From positions 1 through 64,000 of the forward strand of contig CASFID010000043.1 of the NCBI GenBank assembly GCA_949294665.1: a stretch of DNA of 64,000 bases, in the 5' to 3' direction. A model generated the notes under the pieces. That model made no database searches. It saw nothing but the letters and a program-made list of their open reading frames with translations, and was not told the DNA's origin. Shown here one piece after another: positions 1 to 6,970 of the stretch. Position 1 is the stretch's first letter, and each line of letters starts with the position of its first letter. The position numbers were made by a program, and so were the translations under genes. The DNA comes from an uncultured Eubacteriales bacterium. GTDB lineage: Bacteria > Bacillota > Clostridia > Lachnospirales > Lachnospiraceae.

Positions 1-1
1 C

Positions 2-223
2 TCGGTCTGCTGTAAGTGGTTCCGCTGGGCGGTCTTGCCGCTGGACGGGACGCTGGAAGCGGAAATTTTCCGGGATAAGGACTTGAAACGCTGTGCGGTC
101 TGCGGCGGTGTGTTCGTCCCCAAATCCAACCGGGCAAAATACTGCCCCGTCTGTGCCGTCAGAGTTCACAGGCGGCAGAAAACAGAAAGTGAACGGAAAA
201 GGAGGTCTGCTGTGGACAGTTAG
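2..223 (+). CDS. Cysteine-rich zinc-ribbon-like protein, C-terminal part
   Basis: This is the C-terminal part of a small Cys-rich protein; the 5' end lies left of the window. The visible frame is open from base 2. It contains a Cys-Cys-Lys-Trp segment, then CAVCGG and YCPVC knuckles about 18 residues apart, and a basic Arg/Lys-rich tail. The C-terminal spacing suggests zinc binding. Proteins like this ('cysteine-rich VLP' family) commonly sit beside relaxase and RepA-like genes in Clostridia mobilizable elements, which fits here. Its role is not established; DNA binding or regulation of transfer is only inference. A second overlapping frame (93-284) is a shadow. Confidence 0.6.
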   Translation, partial: SVCCKWFRWAVLPLDGTLEAEIFRDKDLKRCAVCGGVFVPKSNRAKYCPVCAVRVHRRQKTESERKRRSAVDS

Positions 224-334
224 GAGCGGAAAAAGCCTTGATTTATCAGGCTTTGCAAGCCCCAAACCGGGGCAGGTGGTATAAAGTATCGCCCGCCCCG
301 GAAAACGGGCTTCTAACCGTCCACAAAACGCACT

Positions 335-730
335 ATGACAAATACCATCTATATCCATCAGCCGGAAAAGGCGTTCAGCTTCACCCGGCTCCCGAATTTT
401 CTCTTTGAAGCCCCCACATTCAAGCCCCTGTCCAACGAGGCAAAGGTTCTGTACGCCTTTATCCTGCGCCGGACAGAGTTATCCCGCAAGAATGGGTGGG
501 CGGATGACTGCGGACGGATTTTCCTGTATTACCCCATCTGCGAGGTGGTTGACCTGCTCCACTGTGGGCGGCAGAAAGCGGTGAACACCCTGCGGGAACT
601 GCAATACGCCGGACTGGTGGAAATCCAGAAGCAGGGCTGTGGAAAACCCAACCGCATTTTCCCAAAATCCTATGAAGCGGTTCCAAACACCGACTTCAAG
701 AAATCCCGTTCTGGTACGCCGGAGGGCTGA
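335..730 (+). CDS. RepA N-terminal domain replication-initiator-like protein
   Basis: This 131-aa protein matches the RepA_N (replication initiator protein A, N-terminal) family. It begins with an aromatic segment followed by the family's 'LSNEAKVLYA' helix and a winged-helix region with 'GRQKAVNTLRELQYAGLVE'. The family binds DNA and starts replication of plasmids and some conjugative or mobilizable elements. The protein is short and ends soon after the DNA-binding domain. Downstream bases up to about 785 contain recurring 'AGTACGRAAA' units that look like the eroded repeat tail seen in longer family members, so a 3' truncation or frameshift near 720 is possible. It lies between the Cys-rich gene and the relaxase, all co-directional. 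Confidence 0.75.
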   Translation: MTNTIYIHQPEKAFSFTRLPNFLFEAPTFKPLSNEAKVLYAFILRRTELSRKNGWADDCGRIFLYYPICEVVDLLHCGRQKAVNTLRELQYAGLVEIQKQGCGKPNRIFPKSYEAVPNTDFKKSRSGTPEG

Positions 731-862
731 AAACCGTATCCATGAAGTACGGAAATCACTCCTGAGAAGTACGAAAACCGGACGGTATATAGAAATACAA
801 AGATAAAAAGATTGATTTATATTCTATCCATTCCAATCCTATCCGAGCTATTTTTTGCGTGA

Positions 863-878
863 TTTTCCCTGTGGAAAA
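863..878 (+). other. Small inverted repeat upstream of the relaxase, candidate oriT/nic region
   Basis: TTTTCC and GGAAAA form a 6-bp stem with a 4-base loop, 35 bases before the relaxase start. MOB_V-type oriT sites are usually short inverted repeats just upstream of their relaxase gene. Only position and symmetry support the call; no nic consensus was verified. Confidence 0.3.
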
Positions 879-912
879 CCCCGGATGGGAAAGGAATGGG
901 GAAAGGAGCAGA

Positions 913-1854
913 ATGGCACAACACGCAATTTTGCGATTTGAGAAGCACAAGGGCAACCCAGCAAGGCCGCTGGAAGCCCATCACGAAAGACAGAAAGAAC
1001 AATATGCCAGCAATCCCGACATTGACACAAGCCGTAGTAAATACAACTTCCATATCGTCAAGCCGGAGGGACGCTACTACCACTTCATTCAGAACCGTAT
1101 CGAGCAGGCCGGATGCCGGACGAGGAAAGACAGCACACGGTTTGTCGATACGCTGATAACTGCCAGCCCGGAGTTTTTCAAGGGGAAATCCCCAAAGGAG
1201 ATACAGGCGTTTTTCCAGCGGGCGGCGGACTTCCTCATCGGGCGGGTAGGCCGGGAAAATATCGTGTCGGCTGTGGTACACATGGACGAAAAAACGCCGC
1301 ACCTGCATTTGACCTTTGTGCCGCTGACAAAGGACAACCGCCTGTGCGCCAAAGAAATCATAGGCAACCGGGCGAACTTGACGAAGTGGCAGGACGATTT
1401 TCACGCCTATATGGTGGAGAAATATCCCGACTTGGAGCGTGGGGAGAGTGCCAGCAAGACAGGCCGGAAGCATATCCCCACCCGGATTTTCAAACAGGCG
1501 GTTTCCCTCTCCCGGCAGGCCAGAGCTATTGAAGCCACGCTGGACGGCATTAACCCGCTGAACGCCGGAAAGAAAAAAGAGGAAGCCCTCTCCATGCTGA
1601 AAAAGTGGTTCCCGCAGATGGAGAACTTCTCCGGGCAACTGAAAAAGTACAAGGTCACAATCAATGACCTGTTGGCGGAAAATGAGAAGCTGGAAGCACG
1701 AGCCAGAGCCAGCGAAAGCGGCAAAATCAAAGACCGTATGGAACGGGCGAAGCTGGAAAGCGAACTGCACGATATGCAAAGGCTGGTTGACCGTATCCCG
1801 CCGGATATACTGGCGGAACTGAAACGGCAGCAGCGGCACACAAGAGAGAGGTAA
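913..1854 (+). CDS. MobA/MobL (Pre/Mob, MOB_V-like) relaxase
   Basis: A 313-aa DNA relaxase that would nick oriT and pilot the transferred strand during mobilization. The N-terminal 140 residues hold the relaxase fold. The metal-binding motif HxDExxPHxH is visible with His123, His130 and His132. Residues from about 210 on form a charged helical and coiled-coil tail. I chose the ATG at 913 because GAAAGGAG lies just upstream and the protein then starts with the family-typical MAQHAILRFEKHKG. An upstream in-frame start at 859 lacks this support. At 313 aa it is shorter than many Mob proteins. It has no coupling protein or type IV secretion genes nearby, so the element must borrow a conjugation apparatus. 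Confidence 0.85.
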   Translation: MAQHAILRFEKHKGNPARPLEAHHERQKEQYASNPDIDTSRSKYNFHIVKPEGRYYHFIQNRIEQAGCRTRKDSTRFVDTLITASPEFFKGKSPKEIQAFFQRAADFLIGRVGRENIVSAVVHMDEKTPHLHLTFVPLTKDNRLCAKEIIGNRANLTKWQDDFHAYMVEKYPDLERGESASKTGRKHIPTRIFKQAVSLSRQARAIEATLDGINPLNAGKKKEEALSMLKKWFPQMENFSGQLKKYKVTINDLLAENEKLEARARASESGKIKDRMERAKLESELHDMQRLVDRIPPDILAELKRQQRHTRER

Positions 1855-1859
1855 ACGCT

Positions 1860-1919
1860 ATGGGCAGATATTCTGATTACATCACAAATTTTTATAATAT
1901 GGAGGACACTGGATGGTAA
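1860..1919 (+). CDS. Possible 19-aa leader peptide before tnpW
   Basis: A short frame from an ATG six bases after the relaxase stop encodes 19 residues (MGRYSDYITN..., ending in Gly-Trp) and stops at 1919, overlapping the start codon of the next gene (ATG at 1913). The GGAGG inside it at 1901-1905 is the ribosome-binding site of that next gene. Its only support is position and overlap, which could allow translational coupling. Confidence 0.3.
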   Translation: MGRYSDYITNFYNMEDTGW

Positions 1920-2110
1920 AAAGCGAAAGCGACATGATTTTCAAACCCCGCACCGGGCAGGTCATTACGGCAGAGAACGGGACGCAGTATTTTGTATGTG
2001 GGAACAACCGTATCAAAATCTCCGAACACTTCGCCGCCGCTGGACAGCCGCTTGGCGATCTGATTGTTGATGTAGTCCGGCACACGGCGGAAAAAGCCGT
2101 TTCCGCCTGA
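1913..2110 (+). CDS. TnpW-like transposon-encoded protein
   Basis: A 65-aa protein resembling the TnpW family encoded in Tn4451/Tn4453-type elements. The central segment has 'GQVITAENGTQYFVCGNNRIKI', then an alternation of hydrophobic and acidic residues near the C-terminus ('LGDLIVDVVRHTAEKA'). No function is established for this family. It sits between the relaxase and the serine recombinase, as in related elements. A GGAGG lies at 1901-1905. I see no catalytic motif. Confidence 0.6.
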   Translation: MVKSESDMIFKPRTGQVITAENGTQYFVCGNNRIKISEHFAAAGQPLGDLIVDVVRHTAEKAVSA

Positions 2111-2120
2111 CGGCCCAGCG

Positions 2121-2149
2121 TTGATATACGCCCACGCTTATGGTATAAT
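2121..2149 (+). promoter_or_regulatory. Promoter of the serine recombinase gene
   Basis: TTGATA at 2121-2126, a 17-base spacer and TATAAT at 2144-2149 give a near-consensus sigma-A promoter. The -10 is preceded by TGG (extended -10 character). The left arm of a 10-bp palindrome lies in the spacer. Confidence 0.7.
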
Positions 2150-2180
2150 TGCCCCAGAGCAAAAGTATTGTAAGCGTGGG
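2131..2180 (+). repeat. Inverted repeat over the recombinase promoter, candidate operator
   Basis: CCCACGCTTA (2131-2140) and TAAGCGTGGG (2171-2180) are perfect 10-bp inverted arms separated by 30 bases. One arm is between the -35 and -10 boxes and the other lies downstream of the expected transcription start. This suits a repressor-bound operator, or a recombinase binding site. The factor is unknown. Confidence 0.5.
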
Positions 2181-2231
2181 TTGTTTCTTTGAAAAGGAGG
2201 ATTTTTTACGGTGAAACAACCTTACAATACT
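2164..2231 (+). promoter_or_regulatory. mRNA hairpin with the recombinase start site in its loop
   Basis: AGTATTGTAAG (2164-2174) pairs with CTTACAATACT (2221-2231), and GTTGTTTC (2180-2187) pairs with GAAACAAC (2213-2220). This makes a 19-bp stem with one 5-base bulge. The 25-base loop (2188-2212) carries the AAAAGGAGG ribosome-binding site and abuts the GTG start. The pairing is exact. A role in controlling recombinase translation is inference. Confidence 0.5.
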
Positions 2232-3833
2232 ACCATTTACAACACGGCTCTTTATCTGCGTTTAAGCCGTGACGATGAAAGCTACGGCGACAGCGTGAGC
2301 ATTGAAACACAGCGGACAATTCTGCAACAGTACGCAAAAGAACATGGGCTTCATGTGGTCGGCGAGTATGTGGATGACGGCTGGAGTGGGACGAATTTTG
2401 AACGCCCGAATTTTCAGCGCATGATGGACGATGTGGACGCAGGAAAAGTGAATTGTATTGTTACGAAAGACCTATCCAGATTTGGTAGGGAACACGTGAT
2501 GATGGACTACTATCTGGAATTTCTGTTCCCGGAGAAGCGTGTGCGCTACATCGCCATCGCAGAAAACGAGGACACCGAAAAAGGGCTGTCCGATTTCGTC
2601 CCTTTCAAAAACCTGTTCAATGAGTGGTTTGCAAAAGATACGAGCCGCAAGGTAAAGGCCGCTTTCAAAGCGAAATTTGCCGTAGGCGAGCGTATCGGCG
2701 CTTATGCTCCCATCGGGTACAGGAAGCACCCGGAGATTAAAAACAAGCTGATAATCGACGAGGAAACACGCTGGATTGTGGAACGGATTTTTGACCTTGC
2801 CGTCCACGGCAGAGGTGCGGCCAGTATCACACGGATATTGATTGAGGAAAAAGTGCCTACGCCGGGATATATCAACTTCCGGCGGGACAAAACTTTCGCC
2901 AATATCTATGCGAATGCGCCGGAGGAAAAAAGCTACGCATGGACGATAGCGCAGGTCAAAAGCATTCTGAAAGATGAAACCTACATCGGCCATACTATCC
3001 ACTACCGGGAAACAAACATCTCCTTTAAGAACAAGCGGAGAATACGCAAGCCCCAGAGCGATTGGGTTCGTGTAGAAAACACGCAGGAGCCGATTATCAG
3101 CGAGCAGGTTTTCAATCAGGTGCAGGAGCAGATAGCGAGCCGCCGCAGGAAATGCAAGGACGGTACGACGCAGATTTTTTCCGGGCTGGTGAAATGTGCG
3201 GATTGCGGCTGGTCGTTGTCCTACGGGGAGAACCGGCAGAACAGTAAGCCCTACGGCCATTACCATTGCAGTAAGTACGGACAGGGCACACGCCAATGCT
3301 CCATGCACTATATCCGCTATGATGTGCTTTACGCCTATGTCCTCTCCCGTCTGCAATACTGGTCTGGACTGGTGCAGAATGGCGAGGGGGAACTGATGAA
3401 GCGTCTGCTGAACGCCAGCGACAAGGAACAGGCCGCCGCAAGGAAGCGGCAGGCCGCAGAATTGAAGCGGACGGAGAAGCGGAAAGCCGAGGTGGACAAG
3501 CTGTTTTCCCGTATGTATGAGGACTGGGTTGCGGGGCGTATCACGGAGTACAACTTCAATATGCTGTCCGGGAAATATCAGACGGAGCAGGCGCAACTGG
3601 ACGAAAAAATCGGACAGCTTCAAGCCGCTATCGCCGCCGAGAGCCAGACCGTAGCAGACGCAGAAAGCTGGATTGCGCTGATGAAACAGTATGTCAATCC
3701 CACGGAACTGACCGCCGAACTTTTGAATACGCTGATTGAAAAAATCGTTGTCCATGAAGCGGTCAAGGGTGAGGACGGAAGCCGGGAACAGGAGGTAGAA
3801 ATCTTCTACCGCTTTATCGGCAAAATTGATTGA
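2211..3833 (+). CDS. Large serine recombinase (TnpX-like)
   Basis: A 540-aa site-specific recombinase that would excise and integrate the element. The N-terminal resolvase domain (about residues 10-165) has the catalytic Ser19 in 'YLRLSRDDES' and the downstream 'VTKDLSRFGR' motif. A 'Recombinase' domain follows (about 175-290), then a zinc ribbon with 'CADCGWSL' and later Cys residues (about 325-365), then a long coiled coil. GTG at 2211 is the start, with AAAAGGAGG ten bases upstream. It is the last gene of the element, as in Tn4451 relatives. Such enzymes recombine at a GA-type core dinucleotide; a GA lies at 3859-3860 where the interrupted host gene resumes. Confidence 0.92.
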   Translation: MKQPYNTTIYNTALYLRLSRDDESYGDSVSIETQRTILQQYAKEHGLHVVGEYVDDGWSGTNFERPNFQRMMDDVDAGKVNCIVTKDLSRFGREHVMMDYYLEFLFPEKRVRYIAIAENEDTEKGLSDFVPFKNLFNEWFAKDTSRKVKAAFKAKFAVGERIGAYAPIGYRKHPEIKNKLIIDEETRWIVERIFDLAVHGRGAASITRILIEEKVPTPGYINFRRDKTFANIYANAPEEKSYAWTIAQVKSILKDETYIGHTIHYRETNISFKNKRRIRKPQSDWVRVENTQEPIISEQVFNQVQEQIASRRRKCKDGTTQIFSGLVKCADCGWSLSYGENRQNSKPYGHYHCSKYGQGTRQCSMHYIRYDVLYAYVLSRLQYWSGLVQNGEGELMKRLLNASDKEQAAARKRQAAELKRTEKRKAEVDKLFSRMYEDWVAGRITEYNFNMLSGKYQTEQAQLDEKIGQLQAAIAAESQTVADAESWIALMKQYVNPTELTAELLNTLIEKIVVHEAVKGEDGSREQEVEIFYRFIGKID

Positions 3834-3858
3834 ATGATACCAATATCTTTAACTATGT

Positions 3859-4317
3859 GATACCGGAGTTGGTTTTCCCGATATCAAAATGATCGAACCT
3901 CTCGCCGAAGTATTTAATGTCAGCATCCTTGAAATAATGCGTTCCGAAAGAATTGAGGACCGGTCTGTTCCCATGGAAAATGCGGCAGAAGCCATCAACA
4001 ACGTTATCGATGTTATTGCATTTCAAAGGAAAATTGAAAGAAGAAACATATTGATAACCATAATCGCCTTTTCATCCATTATCATGCTGCTGTTTCTCGT
4101 TGATATAATGCAATGGGAAGGTTTTATCATAATCTGTTTGCCCGTTATCATGCTTGCCACGGGACTTTATCTGATAGGACTCAGCATTTACAGATTCAGG
4201 CAGAGATCTGCATATGTCATTACACTGATATCAGGTATACTGGCTTTATTATTTCCACTATTTCTGTTGGTTTTTTTCTGCTTTGCATTTATCTTAGGTG
4301 GTCCGGTCCCGACATAA
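3859..4317 (+). pseudogene. C-terminal remnant of an XRE-family membrane-anchored regulator
   Basis: The frame from about 3859 reads 'DTGVGFPDIKMIEPLAEVF', which matches the second half of an HTH_3 (XRE) domain of the 'WE.G...PD...LE.LA..L.VS..E' type. It is followed by a linker and three hydrophobic segments (about residues 55-75, 80-100 and 110-135 after the Met at 3889). The first half of the helix-turn-helix is missing: the in-frame region upstream hits a stop at 3850 and belongs to the mobile element. The regulator was therefore most likely split by integration, and its 5' part should lie at the other end of the element. Whether the Met at 3889 is used is unknown; the product could not bind DNA normally. 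Confidence 0.7.
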
Positions 4318-4347
4318 AGAAACAGAAGAAGCGAATAGAAGAAAAGC

Positions 4348-4483
4348 AACCCCAGAAACCGAAGTCTCTGGGGTTGTTTTGCATCAATATTCTGTTTCTT
4401 TCGCCGTGCGAACCTAACCTTCGCGCAATTACTCGATGATCTTAGATACTGTACCAGATCCTACTGTACGTCCACCCTCACGG
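4348..4483. repeat. 136-bp direct repeat, distal copy of the tuf 3' end and terminator
   Basis: Bases 4348-4483 are identical to 5578-5713. The repeat carries the tuf terminator hairpin, the 3' untranslated region, the stop codon and the last 17 codons of tuf on the minus strand. Beyond 4483 the sequence no longer resembles tuf, so this copy is a fragment rather than a second gene. The two copies bracket the hicAB genes. Confidence 0.95.
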
Positions 4484-4634
4484 TATCAGACCGGCATATT
4501 AGAATACCCAAAGCGTGTTTTTCAGTTCATTCTGTGTAATAAGCTACGATTTTTCCACAGATTCCGTATAGTTTCACAAAATTTTGTTATCATACTGTTA
4601 TCAAAGGCAACCGCTGCGAAATATCTGACAACTA
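4484..4634. other. Intergenic stretch without recognisable gene
   Basis: This AT-rich sequence lies between the distal tuf fragment and the hicB stop. A plus-strand frame at 4436-4696 runs through it but begins in the tuf fragment, has no ribosome-binding site and no family resemblance. I see nothing else. Confidence 0.6.
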
Positions 4635-4997
4635 CTATTTTGAAAACACTGCATCATTTCTGGAAAGAAGATATACGCAATATTGATTCATACTGATTCC
4701 TTCTCTCTGAGAATGCTCTGCCAATGATCTGTGTAAACTCCGCGGTATCCTCAATTTAAACTGTCCAGAATAATTTTCCAGACTGTCCGGCTCATGAATC
4801 TCCACGCCTTCTTCAATCGCTGCCTCAAGCCATGCTTTTTTAGCATCCTGTGCATTCGCCACTGCGCTTTCCACTGTTTCACCACAGGTAATACAGCCGG
4901 GCAAATCCGGATAGGAGACTACAAATCCGCCTTCATCCTTATCCTCTACAATTTCCATGCGATAGGACATTGCCATATAATCATCCAGCGTCTTCAT
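4635..4997 (-). CDS. hicB: HicB-family antitoxin
   Basis: A 120-aa HicB-type antitoxin. The N-terminal part has the partially degraded RNase H-like HicB fold ('GGFVVSYPDLPGCITCGET', then 'AVANAQDAKKAWLEAAIEEG'). The C-terminal 40 residues ('FKLRIPRSLHRSLAEHSQREGISMNQY') are a ribbon-helix-helix DNA-binding domain. It should neutralise HicA and autorepress the operon. I use the second ATG of an ATGATG pair (4997) because GAGGAG then lies seven bases upstream; the first ATG (5000) is possible. It overlaps the hicA 3' end by 17 bases, so the two are translationally coupled. The toxin gene comes first, the usual hicAB order. Confidence 0.88.
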   Translation of the reverse strand: MKTLDDYMAMSYRMEIVEDKDEGGFVVSYPDLPGCITCGETVESAVANAQDAKKAWLEAAIEEGVEIHEPDSLENYSGQFKLRIPRSLHRSLAEHSQREGISMNQYCVYLLSRNDAVFSK

Positions 4998-5238
4998 CAT
5001 TATTCTCCTCACTTTCCACTATCTGCCTTACCATTTCTACATATACTTTTTTAATCGGTTCATGTTTCGGTATTGTAATCGGCATACAGCCTTGTTTCCT
5101 GAATGTATAATGACTGCTTCCGCCTCTCGGAGCATTCATCTCATATCCGTAACTTTCCAATACTTTTCGCAGTTCATCAAATCGGAGGTCTTTTGACAGA
5201 TTACATATACGTGCTATCAGTTTATCCCATTTTGACAT
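4981..5238 (-). CDS. hicA: HicA-family mRNA interferase toxin
   Basis: An 85-aa toxin of the HicA (YcfA-like, double-stranded RNA-binding fold) family, which cleaves mRNA. The family signature 'LESYGYE...RGGSSHYTFRK' is visible with the catalytic His in the GSSHY segment, followed by 'ITIPKHEPIKKVYVEMVRQI'. The C-terminus carries an unusual acidic extension (EESEENNDEDAG-like). Somewhat over 20 residues precede the core. AGGAGGT lies eight bases before the ATG at 5238. A consensus promoter is upstream (5259-5287). It is the first gene of the toxin-antitoxin operon inside the tuf-derived repeats. Confidence 0.88.
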   Translation of the reverse strand: MSKWDKLIARICNLSKDLRFDELRKVLESYGYEMNAPRGGSSHYTFRKQGCMPITIPKHEPIKKVYVEMVRQIVESEENNDEDAG

Positions 5239-5258
5239 TCAACATACCTCCTGCTTAT

Positions 5259-5287
5259 ATTATATGTGGTGTCATATAAGGTGTCAA
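5259..5287 (-). promoter_or_regulatory. hicAB promoter with tandem operator-like repeats
   Basis: On the minus strand TTGACA (5287-5282), a 17-base spacer and TATAAT (5264-5259) give a full consensus promoter. TGACACC occurs twice with a 12-base period (5286-5280 and 5274-5268), overlapping the -35 box and the spacer. This is a plausible HicB ribbon-helix-helix operator. Confidence 0.75.
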
Positions 5288-5289
5288 TC

Positions 5290-5577
5290 TTTTTTGTTCA
5301 CTTCAACGATTTTTGATTTTTTGATTTATTTCCTGATAAACTGCTATTTTCACTTAGTATCATGCATTCATGCTTTTATTTTTTCATCAATTTCTAATTA
5401 TTTTTTGATGCTACAACAGCAAGGAGGAATTCTATTTTACTATACCGTCAAGATATAATTCCAAATTTTGAAAAAGGATATTTTCGTCTGCGTCTAATGT
5501 AATAGGTGAAGAAGCTATCCCCGCATCTGTTGTCAAACTGTTGTCAAAAAATTTCTTAATTATTTTATATACTACAA
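5290..5577. other. 288-bp AT-rich stretch without supported gene
   Basis: The sequence is low-complexity and T-rich. A minus-strand frame (5432-5617) starts inside the tuf terminator repeat and lacks a ribosome-binding site and any family resemblance. I see no RNA gene or repeat. Confidence 0.6.
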
Positions 5578-5605
5578 AACCCCAGAAACCGAAGTCTCTG
5601 GGGTT
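5578..5605 (-). terminator. tuf terminator
   Basis: AACCCCAGA (5578-5586) and TCTGGGGTT (5597-5605) form a 9-bp stem with a 10-base loop, followed on the minus strand by a short U-rich stretch. The duplicated copy at 4348-4375 can serve the convergent XRE remnant as well. Confidence 0.8.
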
Positions 5606-5713
5606 GTTTTGCATCAATATTCTGTTTCTTTCGCCGTGCGAACCTAACCTTCGCGCAATTACTCGATGATCTTAGATACTGTACCAGATCCTACTGTACG
5701 TCCACCCTCACGG
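5578..5713. repeat. 136-bp direct repeat, native copy at the tuf 3' end
   Basis: Identical to 4348-4483 over all 136 bases. This copy is continuous with the intact tuf gene; the terminator hairpin is at its left edge. Confidence 0.95.
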
Positions 5714-6852
5714 ATAGCGAATCTCAGACCTTCCTCCATAGCTACCGGATGGATCAGCTCTACTGTCATCTCTACGTTATCTCCAGGCATGCACATCTCT
5801 ACGCCTGCCGGAAGCTCGCATACACCTGTTACGTCTGTTGTTCTGAAGTAGAACTGCGGACGATAGTTGTTGAAGAACGGCGTATGACGTCCACCCTCGT
5901 CTTTTGTCAGAACGTAAACCTGGCATGTGAATTTTGTATGGCATGTAACTGTACCCGGTTTGATGATAACCTGACCTCTTTCGATCTCTGTTCTCTGGAT
6001 ACCACGGAGCAGAGCACCGATGTTGTCACCTGCGCGAGCCTCGTCGAGCAGCTTACGGAACATCTCGATACCTGTTACAACTGTCTTCTTAACATCATCA
6101 TGGATACCGATGATCTCAACTTCGTCAGATACGTGAAGTGTACCACGCTCTACTCTACCTGTAGCAACTGTACCACGTCCTGTAATAGAGAATACGTCCT
6201 CTACCGGCATCAGGAACGGTTTGTCTGTGTCACGCTCAGGAGTCGGGATCCACTCGTCAACAGCGTCCATGAGTTCCATGATCTTGTCTCCCCACGGTCC
6301 ATCCGGATCCTCAAGAGCTTTCAGAGCAGAACCCTGGATGATCGGTGTGTCATCTCCCGGGAATTCATACTCGTTGAGAACCTCACGGATCTCCATCTCT
6401 ACGAGTTCAAGCAGCTCCTCATCGTCTACCATGTCGCATTTGTTCATGAATACAACGATGTACGGAACGTTAACCTGACGGGACAGAAGGATGTGCTCTT
6501 TTGTCTGAGCCATAACACCGTCAGTAGCAGCAACTACGAGGATAGCGCCGTCCATCTGAGCAGCACCTGTGATCATGTTCTTAACGTAGTCGGCATGTCC
6601 CGGGCAGTCAACGTGTGCATAGTGACGTTTCTCTGTCTCATACTCAACGTGCGCTGTAGAAATCGTGATTCCACGCTCTCTCTCTTCCGGAGCCTTATCG
6701 ATGTTATCAAAAGCAACTTCTGCGTTACCTGTTACTCTGTGTGAAAGCACTTTAGTAATAGCAGCTGTCAGAGTTGTTTTACCATGGTCAACGTGACCGA
6801 TGGTACCAATATTACAATGCGGTTTTGTTCTTTCAAATTTAGCTTTTGCCAT
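5659..6852 (-). CDS. tuf: Elongation factor Tu
   Basis: EF-Tu, 397 aa, delivers aminoacyl-tRNA to the ribosome as a GTP complex. The G domain shows [17 protein letters not shown] and NKCD motifs; the two beta-barrel domains follow and the protein ends in VSKIIE. I start at the ATG at 6852 ([12 protein letters not shown]), which has AAGGAGG nine bases upstream; the longer frame to 6894 adds 14 residues unlike any EF-Tu. It is the last gene of rpsL-rpsG-fusA-tuf. Its final 17 codons are duplicated 1,230 bases downstream, flanking hicAB. Confidence 0.98.
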   Translation of the reverse strand: MAKAKFERTKPHCNIGTIGHVDHGKTTLTAAITKVLSHRVTGNAEVAFDNIDKAPEERERGITISTAHVEYETEKRHYAHVDCPGHADYVKNMITGAAQMDGAILVVAATDGVMAQTKEHILLSRQVNVPYIVVFMNKCDMVDDEELLELVEMEIREVLNEYEFPGDDTPIIQGSALKALEDPDGPWGDKIMELMDAVDEWIPTPERDTDKPFLMPVEDVFSITGRGTVATGRVERGTLHVSDEVEIIGIHDDVKKTVVTGIEMFRKLLDEARAGDNIGALLRGIQRTEIERGQVIIKPGTVTCHTKFTCQVYVLTKDEGGRHTPFFNNYRPQFYFRTTDVTGVCELPAGVEMCMPGDNVEMTVELIHPVAMEEGLRFAIREGGRTVGSGTVSKIIE

Positions 6853-6970
6853 TTTGAATATCCTCCTTAAATCTGCGCCCGGTTTTGCGGGCATATTCTG
6901 GTTTCGATTTTACCCGGCTAAGTTTGATTATATTTCAAACCCAGCCGTTTTTCAAGCCTTTTTACACGAT

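Larger units (their letters stand above)
1..3860 (+). mobile_element. Right end of an integrative mobilizable element (Tn4451-class), truncated by the window edge
   Basis: Five or six genes in the same direction form a typical mobilizable-element module: Cys-rich protein, RepA-like protein, MOB relaxase, TnpW-like protein and a large serine recombinase as last gene. The recombinase stops at 3833. About 25 bases later the reading frame of a truncated XRE-family regulator begins, so the element end lies between roughly 3834 and 3862. The gene content and the terminal position of the recombinase are seen directly. The Tn4451-class label follows from the TnpW/TnpX-like pair. The left end, any cargo and the missing half of the interrupted gene lie outside the window. 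Confidence 0.8.

Noticed and set aside
817..1839. Minus-strand 340-aa frame opposite the relaxase
   Set aside because: Shadow of the relaxase gene; no ribosome-binding site or family pattern.
2472..3755. Minus-strand 427-aa frame opposite the recombinase
   Set aside because: Complement of a clear serine recombinase with catalytic motifs.
4348..4483. Possible second tuf gene
   Set aside because: Only the last 17 codons are present; sequence beyond is unrelated.
5432..5617. Minus-strand 61-aa frame before hicA
   Set aside because: Begins inside the tuf terminator repeat, no ribosome-binding site, no resemblance.
5749..6744. Plus-strand 331-aa frame inside tuf
   Set aside because: Antisense to EF-Tu; product is Cys/Thr-rich nonsense.
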